From an uncultured Eubacterium sp. (GTDB lineage Bacteria > Bacillota > Clostridia > Lachnospirales > Lachnospiraceae), in NCBI RefSeq assembly GCF_934295145.1, contig NZ_CAKRAS010000036.1, forward strand, positions 1 to 29,241: a stretch of 29,241 nt of DNA, written 5' to 3'. Each line of letters starts with the position of its first letter. Positions within the stretch are counted from its first letter, which is position 1. This document shows positions 17,112 to 25,254 of this stretch, piece after piece. Below the pieces are notes generated by a model. The model had not been told where the DNA came from and ran no database searches. It saw only the letters and a list, made by a program, of their open reading frames with translations. Position numbers and translations under genes: made by a program.

Positions 17112-17130
17112 TATATAGATTATCTATATA
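17112..17130. promoter_or_regulatory. Probable PadR operator
   Basis: A 19-bp palindrome has perfect 9-bp arms (TATATAGAT and ATCTATATA) around a central T. It lies directly downstream of the -10 box on the minus strand, across the expected transcription start. The same TATATAGAT half-site recurs inside the promoter spacer at 17146-17154. Confidence 0.65.
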
Positions 17131-17131
17131 T

Positions 17132-17160
17132 AATATATATCGAACATCTATATATGTCAA
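17132..17160 (-). promoter_or_regulatory. Strong promoter of the padR-SEDS operon
   Basis: Read on the minus strand: TTGACA (17155-17160), a 17-bp spacer, and TATATT (17132-17137). The leader to the PadR start is about 120 nt. Confidence 0.8.
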
Positions 17161-17191
17161 GATAAGAATGGAATGAAAAAAGATAGTATGT

Positions 17192-17197
17192 TACAAT
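17192..17197 (+). promoter_or_regulatory. Possible -10 box for the aldo/keto reductase gene
   Basis: TACAAT lies 36 nt before the ATG, with only a weak -35 candidate (TGGAAT, 17169-17174). The region is divergent from the padR promoter, so PadR binding could affect both genes (inference). Confidence 0.4.
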
Positions 17198-17233
17198 AGG
17201 AAAAACACTAGTCTGAGAAAAAAGAGGGATAGT

Positions 17234-18229
17234 ATGGGGAACGATATTTATGAAAGTGGCAAACTATGCAGATATGGCAAAATACAAGGACTGGAAAAAC
17301 CAGTTTCACGCATGATCTTTGGCACAGCCATCGGTCCGATGATAGAAGGGAAAAATGCAGATGAGCTATTAGATGCAGCGTTGGCAAAAGGAATCAATAC
17401 ATTTGATACAGCAAGAGGCTATGGAAGGGCAGAAGAATCACTTGGCGGCTGGATGAAGCGACGCGACAATCGTGAACAGGTAGTGGTGATCAGTAAATGT
17501 GGGAATTGTGATTCAGACGGTTCTGTGTGCGTAAATCGAAAGGTGATTGAGACAGAACTGGCTGAGAGCTTGCAGGCATTACAGACAAACTATATCGATA
17601 TCTATCTCTTGCATCGCGATGATCCCAAAACACCAGTCGGCGAAATGATCGATACATTAAATAAACTGCAAAAAGCAGGAAAAATCAAAGTGTTTGGTGT
17701 ATCAAACTGGACACATGAGAGAATCGAAGAAGCAAATCGTTATGCAAAAGAGCATCAGCTTCAGGGATTTTCTGTTTCCAGTCCTCATTTTGGACTGGCA
17801 GAGCAGGTGGCTGATCCATGGGGCGGTAACTGTGTAACCATAACCGGAAAACAGAACAAAGCGGCCAGAAACTGGTATCGAGACAATCAAATGCCAATCA
17901 TTGCATATTCCAGTCTTGCGCGTGGGTTAATGGCTGGCAAAATCAAGAGCAGTCAGGAAGCACAGGCGGCAGAAATATTAGATTCATTTTGTGTGAAAGG
18001 TTATGTTTGCCATGATAATTTTGAACGTCTGGCACGCTGTGAAGAATTAGCAGAGAAAAAAGGCTGCACCCTGTCACAGATTGCACTTGCCTGGATGTTT
18101 CGGCAGAATTTAAATATATATGTGCTTGTGAGTACAACAAAAGCATTCCGACTGGAAGAAAATCTACGTACATTTACAGTGGAATTATCTGAGGAGGAAA
18201 ATCAATATCTAAACCTGCAGGAAGAATAA
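17234..18229 (+). CDS. Aldo/keto reductase
   Basis: A 331-residue cytosolic NAD(P)H-dependent oxidoreductase with the (alpha/beta)8 AKR fold. The catalytic tetrad is readable as D58 (FDTARGYG), Y63, K88 (VVISKCG) and H127 (LLHRDD). The cofactor region near the end carries LVSTTKAFRLEENL. The sequence resembles the general YccK/Tas-like bacterial reductases; the substrate cannot be deduced. GAGGG at 17224-17228 is 5 nt before the ATG. It is divergent from padR. No terminator is visible between it and the next gene, 125 nt downstream. Confidence 0.93.
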   Translation: MGNDIYESGKLCRYGKIQGLEKPVSRMIFGTAIGPMIEGKNADELLDAALAKGINTFDTARGYGRAEESLGGWMKRRDNREQVVVISKCGNCDSDGSVCVNRKVIETELAESLQALQTNYIDIYLLHRDDPKTPVGEMIDTLNKLQKAGKIKVFGVSNWTHERIEEANRYAKEHQLQGFSVSSPHFGLAEQVADPWGGNCVTITGKQNKAARNWYRDNQMPIIAYSSLARGLMAGKIKSSQEAQAAEILDSFCVKGYVCHDNFERLARCEELAEKKGCTLSQIALAWMFRQNLNIYVLVSTTKAFRLEENLRTFTVELSEEENQYLNLQEE

Positions 18230-18354
18230 TAGAGACATTGATCAAGATAAACGATAGGAATAAGCCGCTTTTTGCTGCTAACTAAGCAGAAGGAATACGG
18301 AAGATATTTGGAATATTTACAGTATTTACATTTTGAAAAGTAGGGAGAAAAACG

Positions 18355-19842
18355 ATGAAACAGTGTGAGGAGATAGCAAAACAGTTAAAGAAAATGTTGT
18401 CTATATATTCAATAGAGGAAAAAGAATCTGAACAGTTTCCGGAATTTACAGAGCCGTTTCGATTTCAGGAAACATTGTTTCAACAATGTCGGAATGCTGC
18501 GGATGAATTGAGTTATCTTGGAAGTTGTTTGTCCTGTGAAAGCGGAGATTTTTCCGATATGTTCTATGGAATTTATCAGGGAAACCGCCTGCATTTTGCA
18601 TCGAGTGCAACTTTAGATGGAGGATGTAATCATGTGAGGTTCTTTGGCGTATCTGTAACTGCATTAGCCTGTAATGACAGGGAATTTGTGGAAAAAGCGG
18701 TGCCACATAGTCTTGGCCTTTGTGGCACGGCAGTCCCATATGATACGATTCCGAATCTGTTTATGGGAATATTTTACAAAGATGAAACGATGATGAATGA
18801 AGCCCTTGTATTGGCAGAAAAGTTTCTGGCTCGAAAACAGCGTAAGTATGATGTTTTAATTGTTCAGTATCTTATGGATTTGTGGGAAAAACGTACAGAA
18901 AATCTGACAGAACTTATAGAACAAATATGTATAGAAGAACAGCGTGTAACAGAAAATACTACATATATCGGCTATGGAAATGAAAAATATAATAAAGTGA
19001 TTAATATTTTTGCACACGGTCTGTTCGCTTTGGCAGAGCATTATTTTGGAGCAGAATTGTTTGAAACAATAGCACTTCCAAATGTAAAATCATTCTGCAA
19101 AGAATATGAGTTATATCGTTGTGGACATAAACAGAATGGCGAACTACTGGTAAATTATCCTGAAAACTATGGGTATCTGAATCAGATTCCGGATTTAATT
19201 CCTCAAATTACATTAAAAGAAAACGGAAAGAAGAAAAGTATTGCAGATACAGAGTTATTTGCTGATGAGCTTTTTCAAAAGGTGTATTCCTCAGGTAAGT
19301 TACAACACATCATAAAACGTGATATTGCTTGGATTGCAGCATGGGGAACGACAGATGAGTTTTTACAGGGATTTCGTGAGGGCGACACAACGCAGTACTT
19401 TTATGACAGAGGCTTGATTTACTATGCTCTTTCTAACCCGGATATGGGAAGCTGCTATGAAATATCTTCGTTTTTACTGTCAAAATGTAATAAGGAAAAG
19501 AAAAATTGTATTTTAGAAAAGAAAACAAGAGATTTTGATGGACCATATCATACGTTATTCCAAAGAAAAAATTACGATGTTTTGCAGACAGCAGAACTTT
19601 GTGAACAACTGTTTGAAGCAGGTGCGGATCCTAATCAGGCAGGGGAGAAAAATGTACTTCCGATTGAACTGATGATGGTGTTGCCGTTTACAGAAGAAGA
19701 ATTGCGTCCACTATATGATTTTTGGATGAAGCTGCCGGTAGTAGATTTAAAATTACATACATTTGATGGGAAGCAGCCAATTGATTTTGCTAAAAAATAT
19801 AAGCGAAAAAAATTAGCGACATGGATAAAGGCACAGTTATAA
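18355..19842 (+). CDS. Uncharacterised protein with ankyrin-like C-terminus
   Basis: A 495-residue protein I do not recognise with confidence. It has no signal peptide or membrane segment. Residues 1-390 are mostly helical, with several cysteines; the region around FFGVSVTALACNDREFVEKA and the helical segments after it faintly recall polymorphic-toxin immunity proteins such as Imm49, but this is only an impression. Residues about 410-495 look like one or two ankyrin-type repeats (ELCEQLFEAGADPNQAG at 414-430; DGKQPIDFAKKYKRKKLA near the end). No toxin or secretion gene is adjacent. GGGAG at 18343-18347 is 7 nt before the ATG. Its base composition is more AT-rich than dinB next to it, which would fit acquisition. 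Confidence 0.8.
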   Translation: MKQCEEIAKQLKKMLSIYSIEEKESEQFPEFTEPFRFQETLFQQCRNAADELSYLGSCLSCESGDFSDMFYGIYQGNRLHFASSATLDGGCNHVRFFGVSVTALACNDREFVEKAVPHSLGLCGTAVPYDTIPNLFMGIFYKDETMMNEALVLAEKFLARKQRKYDVLIVQYLMDLWEKRTENLTELIEQICIEEQRVTENTTYIGYGNEKYNKVINIFAHGLFALAEHYFGAELFETIALPNVKSFCKEYELYRCGHKQNGELLVNYPENYGYLNQIPDLIPQITLKENGKKKSIADTELFADELFQKVYSSGKLQHIIKRDIAWIAAWGTTDEFLQGFREGDTTQYFYDRGLIYYALSNPDMGSCYEISSFLLSKCNKEKKNCILEKKTRDFDGPYHTLFQRKNYDVLQTAELCEQLFEAGADPNQAGEKNVLPIELMMVLPFTEEELRPLYDFWMKLPVVDLKLHTFDGKQPIDFAKKYKRKKLATWIKAQL

Positions 19843-19848
19843 AAAAAG

Positions 19849-19879
19849 AAGAATGCCGAGGGCATTCTTGAATGGCAGT
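19849..19879 (-). terminator. Hairpin with U tract on the minus strand
   Basis: A 9-bp stem (19849-19857 with 19861-19869) closes a 3-nt loop, 6 nt after the previous stop codon. A-rich sequence on its left becomes a U tract only on the minus strand, so it reads best as an antisense-direction terminator. It may terminate weakly on the plus strand. Confidence 0.5.
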
Positions 19880-19905
19880 AGATATAGTGGGCATTGGGAG
19901 ATACT

Positions 19906-21147
19906 ATGATAATAAACGATAATTCTATCATCTTTCACATCGATGTAAATTCCGCCTATTTAAGCTGGAGCGCATTGCGGGAACTACAAAACGGAAGCAA
20001 ACTGGATTTGCGCACGATTCCGTCCATTGTAGGCGGAGATCAGGAAACCCGTCATGGAATCGTCGTCGCAAAATCCATTCCGGCAAAGGCTTTTGGAATT
20101 CAGACGGCGGAAACCGTTGCCAGCGCATTTCAAAAATGTCCGACACTTGTGATGGTTCCACCGGATCACACCTATTACCGTGAAATGAGTCAGAAACTGA
20201 TGCGTTATCTGCACAGTATCTGTGACGAAATTGAGCAGGTCAGCATCGATGAGTGTTATATGTCTTTTGAACCAATTCGAAGTCAGTTTCCGACCCCAGA
20301 GGCAGCAGCCGCTTATATTAAAGACAGCGTATATGACACCTTTGGATTTACAGTAAACGTGGGAATCTCGGATCGAAAAGTATTGGCAAAAATGGCATCG
20401 GATTTCAAAAAACCGAATTTAGTCCATACCTTATATGTAAGTGAAATCCAGAAAAAACTCTGGCCATTGCCAATCGGTTCCTTACATATGTGTGGAAAAA
20501 GCAGTGCAAAATTGTTGCAGAAAATGGGAATCCGCACGATTGGAGATCTGGCGCGTACGGATAAAGCTGTGGTAGAAAGCTGGCTGAAAAGCCATGGCGG
20601 AATGCTCTGGAATTATGCAAACGGCATCGATGAAGGACAGGTTGTAAAAGAAAAACCAAAAGCCAAAGGTGTGGGAAATTCCACGACACTGGCGAACAAT
20701 GCAGAGACAGAAGAAGAGGCATACGCTGTATTAAAAGAATTGGCGACCAGTGTTTCAGTGCGCCTGAAAAAACATCATTTTCTGGCAGCACAGATCAGCA
20801 CGGAAATCAAATATGCTTCTTTTCGTTCGGTATCGCATCAGACAACGATCCTGACACCAACGGCGGAAGTCTCAGAAATCTATCAGTGTGCCTGTCAGCT
20901 GTTTAACGAACTCTGGGACGGTGAACCAATCCGTTTGCTTGGAATCCGAACTACCAAGTTGCAGGATGAAGAAGAACCGACACAGATTAGTCTGTTTGAC
21001 CTGGGCAAGTATCAGGAGCAGGAAAAACAGGAAGAACTGCGGCGTGAAAAAGAAGCGCAGAAACAGAAAAAACTGGCAAGTTTAGACGATGCTATTGCAA
21101 AAATAAAAAAACGTTATGGAGATGATGCCATTCATAAGGGCGTATAA
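19906..21147 (+). CDS. dinB: DNA polymerase IV (Y family)
   Basis: A 413-residue translesion polymerase. The catalytic acids are D13 (FHIDVNSAYLSW) and D115/E116 (SIDECYMSF). The palm is followed by a thumb with a helix-hairpin-helix-like region (LLQKMGIRTIGDLA) and the little-finger domain (about 230-350). QISLF at 360-364 is a canonical beta-clamp-binding motif. The remaining 49 residues are a charged, coiled-coil-like tail. The start is the ATG at 19906, with GGGAG at 19896-19900; an in-frame TTG at 19894 lies on that site and is rejected. I see no LexA box in the short upstream gap. Confidence 0.94.
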   Translation: MIINDNSIIFHIDVNSAYLSWSALRELQNGSKLDLRTIPSIVGGDQETRHGIVVAKSIPAKAFGIQTAETVASAFQKCPTLVMVPPDHTYYREMSQKLMRYLHSICDEIEQVSIDECYMSFEPIRSQFPTPEAAAAYIKDSVYDTFGFTVNVGISDRKVLAKMASDFKKPNLVHTLYVSEIQKKLWPLPIGSLHMCGKSSAKLLQKMGIRTIGDLARTDKAVVESWLKSHGGMLWNYANGIDEGQVVKEKPKAKGVGNSTTLANNAETEEEAYAVLKELATSVSVRLKKHHFLAAQISTEIKYASFRSVSHQTTILTPTAEVSEIYQCACQLFNELWDGEPIRLLGIRTTKLQDEEEPTQISLFDLGKYQEQEKQEELRREKEAQKQKKLASLDDAIAKIKKRYGDDAIHKGV

Positions 21148-21200
21148 GCAGAGTCTGTTGCGTCAGTGGCTTCATAGCGTAGAAAACGGAGATATGTAAA

Positions 21201-21377
21201 AAAGAAAACAACATAGCAAGACGGTAGGGCAGATTTTCGTGAGATCTGTTGCGCCTAGCCCGGCTTTCGTAGTGTGTCTGAGTACGCTGATTTTGCGTAC
21301 GAGTTCGCGAAGAAAGCCGGAGATAAGCGGCGCAACAGAGATAGAAAAGCGCCCGTGTCTGCTATGTTGTTTTCTTT
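21201..21377. repeat. Nested long palindrome between dinB and pyc (bidirectional terminator-like)
   Basis: The outer stem is 18 bp and perfect (21201-21218 with 21360-21377). Inside lie an 11-bp stem (21245-21255 with 21329-21339), a 9-bp stem (21260-21268 with 21312-21320) and an apical 6-bp stem (21282-21287 with 21295-21300). The outer arms end in A/T tracts on both sides, so it could terminate both converging genes. It is far larger than a normal terminator and encodes no convincing protein. CTGTTGCG occurs inside it (21246-21253) and also upstream (21155-21162). Confidence 0.75.
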
Positions 21378-21406
21378 ATACTAATTTCGTTTTCGGACGT
21401 TATACC

Positions 21407-24400
21407 TTATTTCGCAATATGGAAGGACATCAACAGATCATCCTGTGATACAGTATCTCCCTGCTGAACGTAAATCTTGTCAACGGTACCGGTAATCTTG
21501 GATACAACAGTTGTCTCCATTTTCATGGCCTCTACAGTGAGAAGCGGCATGTTTTCTGTTACTGCATCGCCTTCTTTTACAAGAACTTTTCCAACCGTAC
21601 CCGGGATAGAAGAACCAAGATGCTGCGGGTTTGTCTTGTCAGCTTTCAGCTTGCGGTCAGCTTTGATCTCAAGATTCTTATCCTGGATCTTGACGGTACG
21701 AAGCATACCATTTACCTGGAATGTAAGGGTACGGACACCATTTTCATCCGGTTCACCTTCCTCCAGATATTTGATCAGAAGCTGCTTTCCTTCACCGATA
21801 TTCAGGTAAGTCTCTTCGCCTTTGCGTAATCCGTAGAAGTAAACATGACTTTCCAGACGGGTTACATCATTGTACATCTGGAAATGCTCGCAGTAATCTT
21901 CATAAACCTTCGGATACAGGGCATAGCTGATCGCTTTCTGGTTCATGACTTCTTCCGATTTATCACCATAATTATATTTCTCAACCAGATGCTTTTTGAT
22001 GGATTCAAAATCAACCGGTGGGAGAGATTTACCCGGGCGGTCTGTCAGCGGTTCAATATCTTTCAGAACGATTTTCTGAAGCTCCTTCGGGAATCCGCCG
22101 TAAGGCTGTCCCATCATACCCTGGAAGTAGGAGACGACAGAATCCGGATAAGAAAGTCCTGCACCTGCAGTCAGGATGTTTTCTTTTGTCAGGCCATTTT
22201 TAAACATAAAGATGGCCAGATCACCAACAGCTTTCGAAGTCGGAGTAACTTTTACGATATTTCCAAGCAGATCATTGGCATCTTTGTATAATGCTTTGAT
22301 GGATTCAAATTCATCTGCAGAACCCATGCTTGTAACCTGAGCCAAAAGGTTGGAATATTGTCCACCAGGAATCTCATATTTGTAAATTTCGGCATTCGGA
22401 GCTTTCATATCACTTTCAAACTGCTCGTAAACTTTACGGATGCGGCCATAGTAGCGGCTGAGCTCATCCAGTTCCTCAAAATCGAGCCCCGTATCACGTT
22501 TGCTTCCGCGCAGGGCTTCTACAACCGCATTCATGGAAGGCTGACTTGTCATGGAAGACATAGATTCAATCGCCAGATCCACGATATCTACACCTGCCTC
22601 AGCTGCCATCAGAACCGTGCTGACACCATTTCCGGTAGAATCGTGTGTATGCAGATGGAGCGGCACATGAAGTTCCTTCTTCAGAGCAGTTACGAGTTCT
22701 TTTGCGGCACGCGGTTTTAACAGTGCTGCCATGTCTTTGATGGCAATGGAATGACATCCTAAGGATTCCAGTTCAAGGGCCATATTTACATAATAATCCA
22801 GCGTGTATTTTGTCTCTTTCGGACTTGTGATATCGCCGGTATAACAAATGGTTCCTTCAACGATCTTACCTGTTTTTAATGCCTCGTCAATCGGCATTTT
22901 CATATTTTCAACCCAGTTCAGACTATCAAAAATACGGAACACATCAATACCATGTGAAGCGGAGATTTTAATAAACTCCTGAACAACATTGTCCGGATAG
23001 TTGCTGTATCCAACGGCATTAGAAGCACGCAGCAGCATCTGGATCAGAGTGTTTGGCATACGGTTTCTGAGAAGTTCCAGACGTTTCCATGGAGATTCTT
23101 TCAGGAAACGGTATGCTGTATCATAAGTAGCACCGCCCCATGCTTCGACAGAAAAAGCATTCTGCATGTATGCGTTTGTGGCATAGGCGGCACCGCACAG
23201 GTCTTTGCTTCTCATTCGTGTTGCCATCAGAGACTGCTGTGCATCACGCATAGTAGTATCTGTTACATATAATTTATCTTCTTTCAGAATTTTTTGCATG
23301 AAACCTTCTGCACCAAGCTTCAGGAATTCGTCACGGGCACCATAGACCGGTTTTGTCTGATCCAGTTTTGGAAGCACACGGTTTTCATAGTGTGGTTTCT
23401 GACCTTTCTGGGAGTTAACGATACGATCACCGATGAATTCAATAATCTTGGTCGCACGGTCCTGACTCTGTGTGAGCTGGAACAGCTCCGGTGTTTCCTC
23501 AATGAAGGTGGTATAACATTTTCCGGCAACAAAGGTCGGATGATGCAGTACATTGATCAGGAACGGAATATTTGTCTTTACACCACGGATACGCATTTCC
23601 TGTAAGGTACGGATCGATTTGCGAACAGCACCGGCAAACGTGCGGTCGTGGGAGATTGCTTTTACCAGAAGGCTATCGTAGTAAGGTGAGATGACAGCAC
23701 CAGTGTAGGCATTACCACCATCCAGACGGATACCTTTTCCGGAACCGGAGCGGTAAACAGTGATCTCACCGGTATCTGGCATAAAGTTATTTGCAGGATC
23801 TTCTGTGGTGACACGGGTCTGGATGGAGTAACCATCGCAGTGAACATCATCCTGAGATTTGATATTGATCTCATCAGAATCAAGCGGATAACCTTCCGCT
23901 ACCAGAATCTGGGACTGAACCAGATCAATATTTGTAATTTCCTCGCTGACCGTATGTTCCACCTGGATACGAGGATTCATTTCGATAAAGTATGGGTTGT
24001 TGTCTGCATCAACCAGGAACTCCAGAGTACCTGCATTGCGGTAGCCAACTGCTTTGGAAAGACGGATCGCAGAGTCGAAAATAATCTGACGGGTCTCATC
24101 CGGGATAGAGAATGCAGGTGCATATTCTACTACTTTCTGATGACGGCGCTGTACGGAACAGTCACGATCATACAGGTGAACAACATTTCCGTAATTATCA
24201 CCTAAAATCTGAACTTCGATATGCTTTGGCGCACGCAGATATTTCTCAATGAAGATCTTGTCATCACCAAAAGCTTTTTTGGATTCATTTTTTGCTTCGT
24301 TAAATTCTTTCTCCAGATCTTCCATAGTATTTACGATACGCATACCACGTCCGCCACCACCGTTGGAAGCTTTCAGCATAATAGGAAAACCAACTTCTGC

Positions 24401-24871
24401 TGCGATTTTTGTCGCTGTATCAATATCTTTGATTGCATAATCAACACCAGGAATAATCGGTACCTGAGCATCGATTGCCATTTTTTTAGAAGAAATTTTG
24501 TCACCCATTGCATTCATGATCTGGCTGGAAGGGCCGATAAATACAATGCCGTTTCGCTCACAGGCATCTACAAAATCTGGATTCTCTGACAAAAATCCAT
24601 AACCTGGATGGATAGCATCTACATTTGCTGCCAGTGCGATCTTGATGATGGTATCAATATCGAGATAGGCATCGATTGGTCCTTTTTCCGGATTCAGCGG
24701 ATAAGATTCATCTGCTTTGGAACGGAAGAGTGCATAACGGTCTTCCTTAGAATAAATGCTGACGGTTGTGATTCCAAGCTCGTTTAAGGCTCGGAATACA
24801 CGAATGGCGATCTCACCACGATTTGCTACCAGAACTTTTTTGAACTTTCTGATCTGTACCTGATTGTTCAT
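21407..24871 (-). CDS. pyc: Pyruvate carboxylase
   Basis: A 1154-residue biotin enzyme converting pyruvate, bicarbonate and ATP to oxaloacetate, the anaplerotic step. Domains in order: biotin carboxylase about 10-460 (VLVANRGEIAIRVFRA, the SNGGGGRGMRIV ATP-grasp loop, EMNPRIQVEHTVSEE), carboxyltransferase about 535-800 (TDTTMRDAQQSLMATR, HLHTHDSTGNG), the allosteric/PYC domain to about 1040, and biotinyl carrier about 1080-1154 with VEAMKMET and the biotinylated K1117. The single-chain form matches the usual length. AAAAGGAG stands 8 nt before the ATG; an intervening out-of-frame ATG is too close to that site to be used. It is monocistronic, with a 383-bp upstream region and the nested palindrome downstream. 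Confidence 0.97.
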   Translation of the reverse strand: MNNQVQIRKFKKVLVANRGEIAIRVFRALNELGITTVSIYSKEDRYALFRSKADESYPLNPEKGPIDAYLDIDTIIKIALAANVDAIHPGYGFLSENPDFVDACERNGIVFIGPSSQIMNAMGDKISSKKMAIDAQVPIIPGVDYAIKDIDTATKIAAEVGFPIMLKASNGGGGRGMRIVNTMEDLEKEFNEAKNESKKAFGDDKIFIEKYLRAPKHIEVQILGDNYGNVVHLYDRDCSVQRRHQKVVEYAPAFSIPDETRQIIFDSAIRLSKAVGYRNAGTLEFLVDADNNPYFIEMNPRIQVEHTVSEEITNIDLVQSQILVAEGYPLDSDEINIKSQDDVHCDGYSIQTRVTTEDPANNFMPDTGEITVYRSGSGKGIRLDGGNAYTGAVISPYYDSLLVKAISHDRTFAGAVRKSIRTLQEMRIRGVKTNIPFLINVLHHPTFVAGKCYTTFIEETPELFQLTQSQDRATKIIEFIGDRIVNSQKGQKPHYENRVLPKLDQTKPVYGARDEFLKLGAEGFMQKILKEDKLYVTDTTMRDAQQSLMATRMRSKDLCGAAYATNAYMQNAFSVEAWGGATYDTAYRFLKESPWKRLELLRNRMPNTLIQMLLRASNAVGYSNYPDNVVQEFIKISASHGIDVFRIFDSLNWVENMKMPIDEALKTGKIVEGTICYTGDITSPKETKYTLDYYVNMALELESLGCHSIAIKDMAALLKPRAAKELVTALKKELHVPLHLHTHDSTGNGVSTVLMAAEAGVDIVDLAIESMSSMTSQPSMNAVVEALRGSKRDTGLDFEELDELSRYYGRIRKVYEQFESDMKAPNAEIYKYEIPGGQYSNLLAQVTSMGSADEFESIKALYKDANDLLGNIVKVTPTSKAVGDLAIFMFKNGLTKENILTAGAGLSYPDSVVSYFQGMMGQPYGGFPKELQKIVLKDIEPLTDRPGKSLPPVDFESIKKHLVEKYNYGDKSEEVMNQKAISYALYPKVYEDYCEHFQMYNDVTRLESHVYFYGLRKGEETYLNIGEGKQLLIKYLEEGEPDENGVRTLTFQVNGMLRTVKIQDKNLEIKADRKLKADKTNPQHLGSSIPGTVGKVLVKEGDAVTENMPLLTVEAMKMETTVVSKITGTVDKIYVQQGDTVSQDDLLMSFHIAK

Positions 24872-24963
24872 GTGTCATACTCCTTTTAATTTTACATATT
24901 TTAATTAAAAAAATTTCCCCTTAGTGCCATTGTGTGACACCATAATTGAAAGTATATGGAAGT

Positions 24964-25187
24964 TGCAAGAAAAATGCAAGAGAAAAAACAAAATAATTCA
25001 AAAAAGTGCGAAAAAATGATAATGTTAAATAAATAACGAGTAAAAATGCAGGAAAATATTCTGAATGATGCAAAAAAAGAAAAGATAATTGTATATTATG
25101 CAAGATTTACTGCAAGATAGTAAAGCGGTGACGTCATGGAAAATGCATGGAACGATGATGAAAATGCAAAAGATATGTTGATGTGCA
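24964..25187. promoter_or_regulatory. TGCA-rich intergenic region upstream of pyc
   Basis: In 224 bp the tetramer TGCA occurs nine times (24964, 24975, 25047, 25069, 25099, 25111, 25144, 25165, 25184), where about one is expected. On the plus strand the context is usually ATGCA followed by A or G. It may be a cluster of protein sites or compositional drift. The rest of the pyc to tmcAL gap holds repeat copy 2 and a weak promoter candidate near 24940-24965 (minus strand TTGCAA, 18 bp, TATGGT). Confidence 0.4.
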
Positions 25188-25191
25188 ATCC

Positions 25192-25247
25192 TGCCAGCTT
25201 ACGCTGGTCAGAATCACAAACCAAGTTTCACGCGCGTTCGATGTGAA
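25192..25247 (+). repeat. Dispersed 56-bp repeat, copy 2
   Basis: 45 of 56 bases are identical to copy 1 at 14956-15011. The hairpin (25193-25198 with 25203-25208, loop TTAC) keeps pairing despite base changes. It lies 7 nt from the tmcAL stop codon but antisense to that gene, unlike copy 1. Confidence 0.75.
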
Positions 25248-25254
25248 ATGTGCA

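Noticed and set aside
21845..22291. 148-codon plus-strand frame inside pyc
   Set aside because: It is antisense to a fully conserved biotin enzyme and is a composition shadow.
14956..25247. CRISPR array suggested by repeated units
   Set aside because: The two repeat copies are 10 kb apart, are imperfect, and have no regular spacers.
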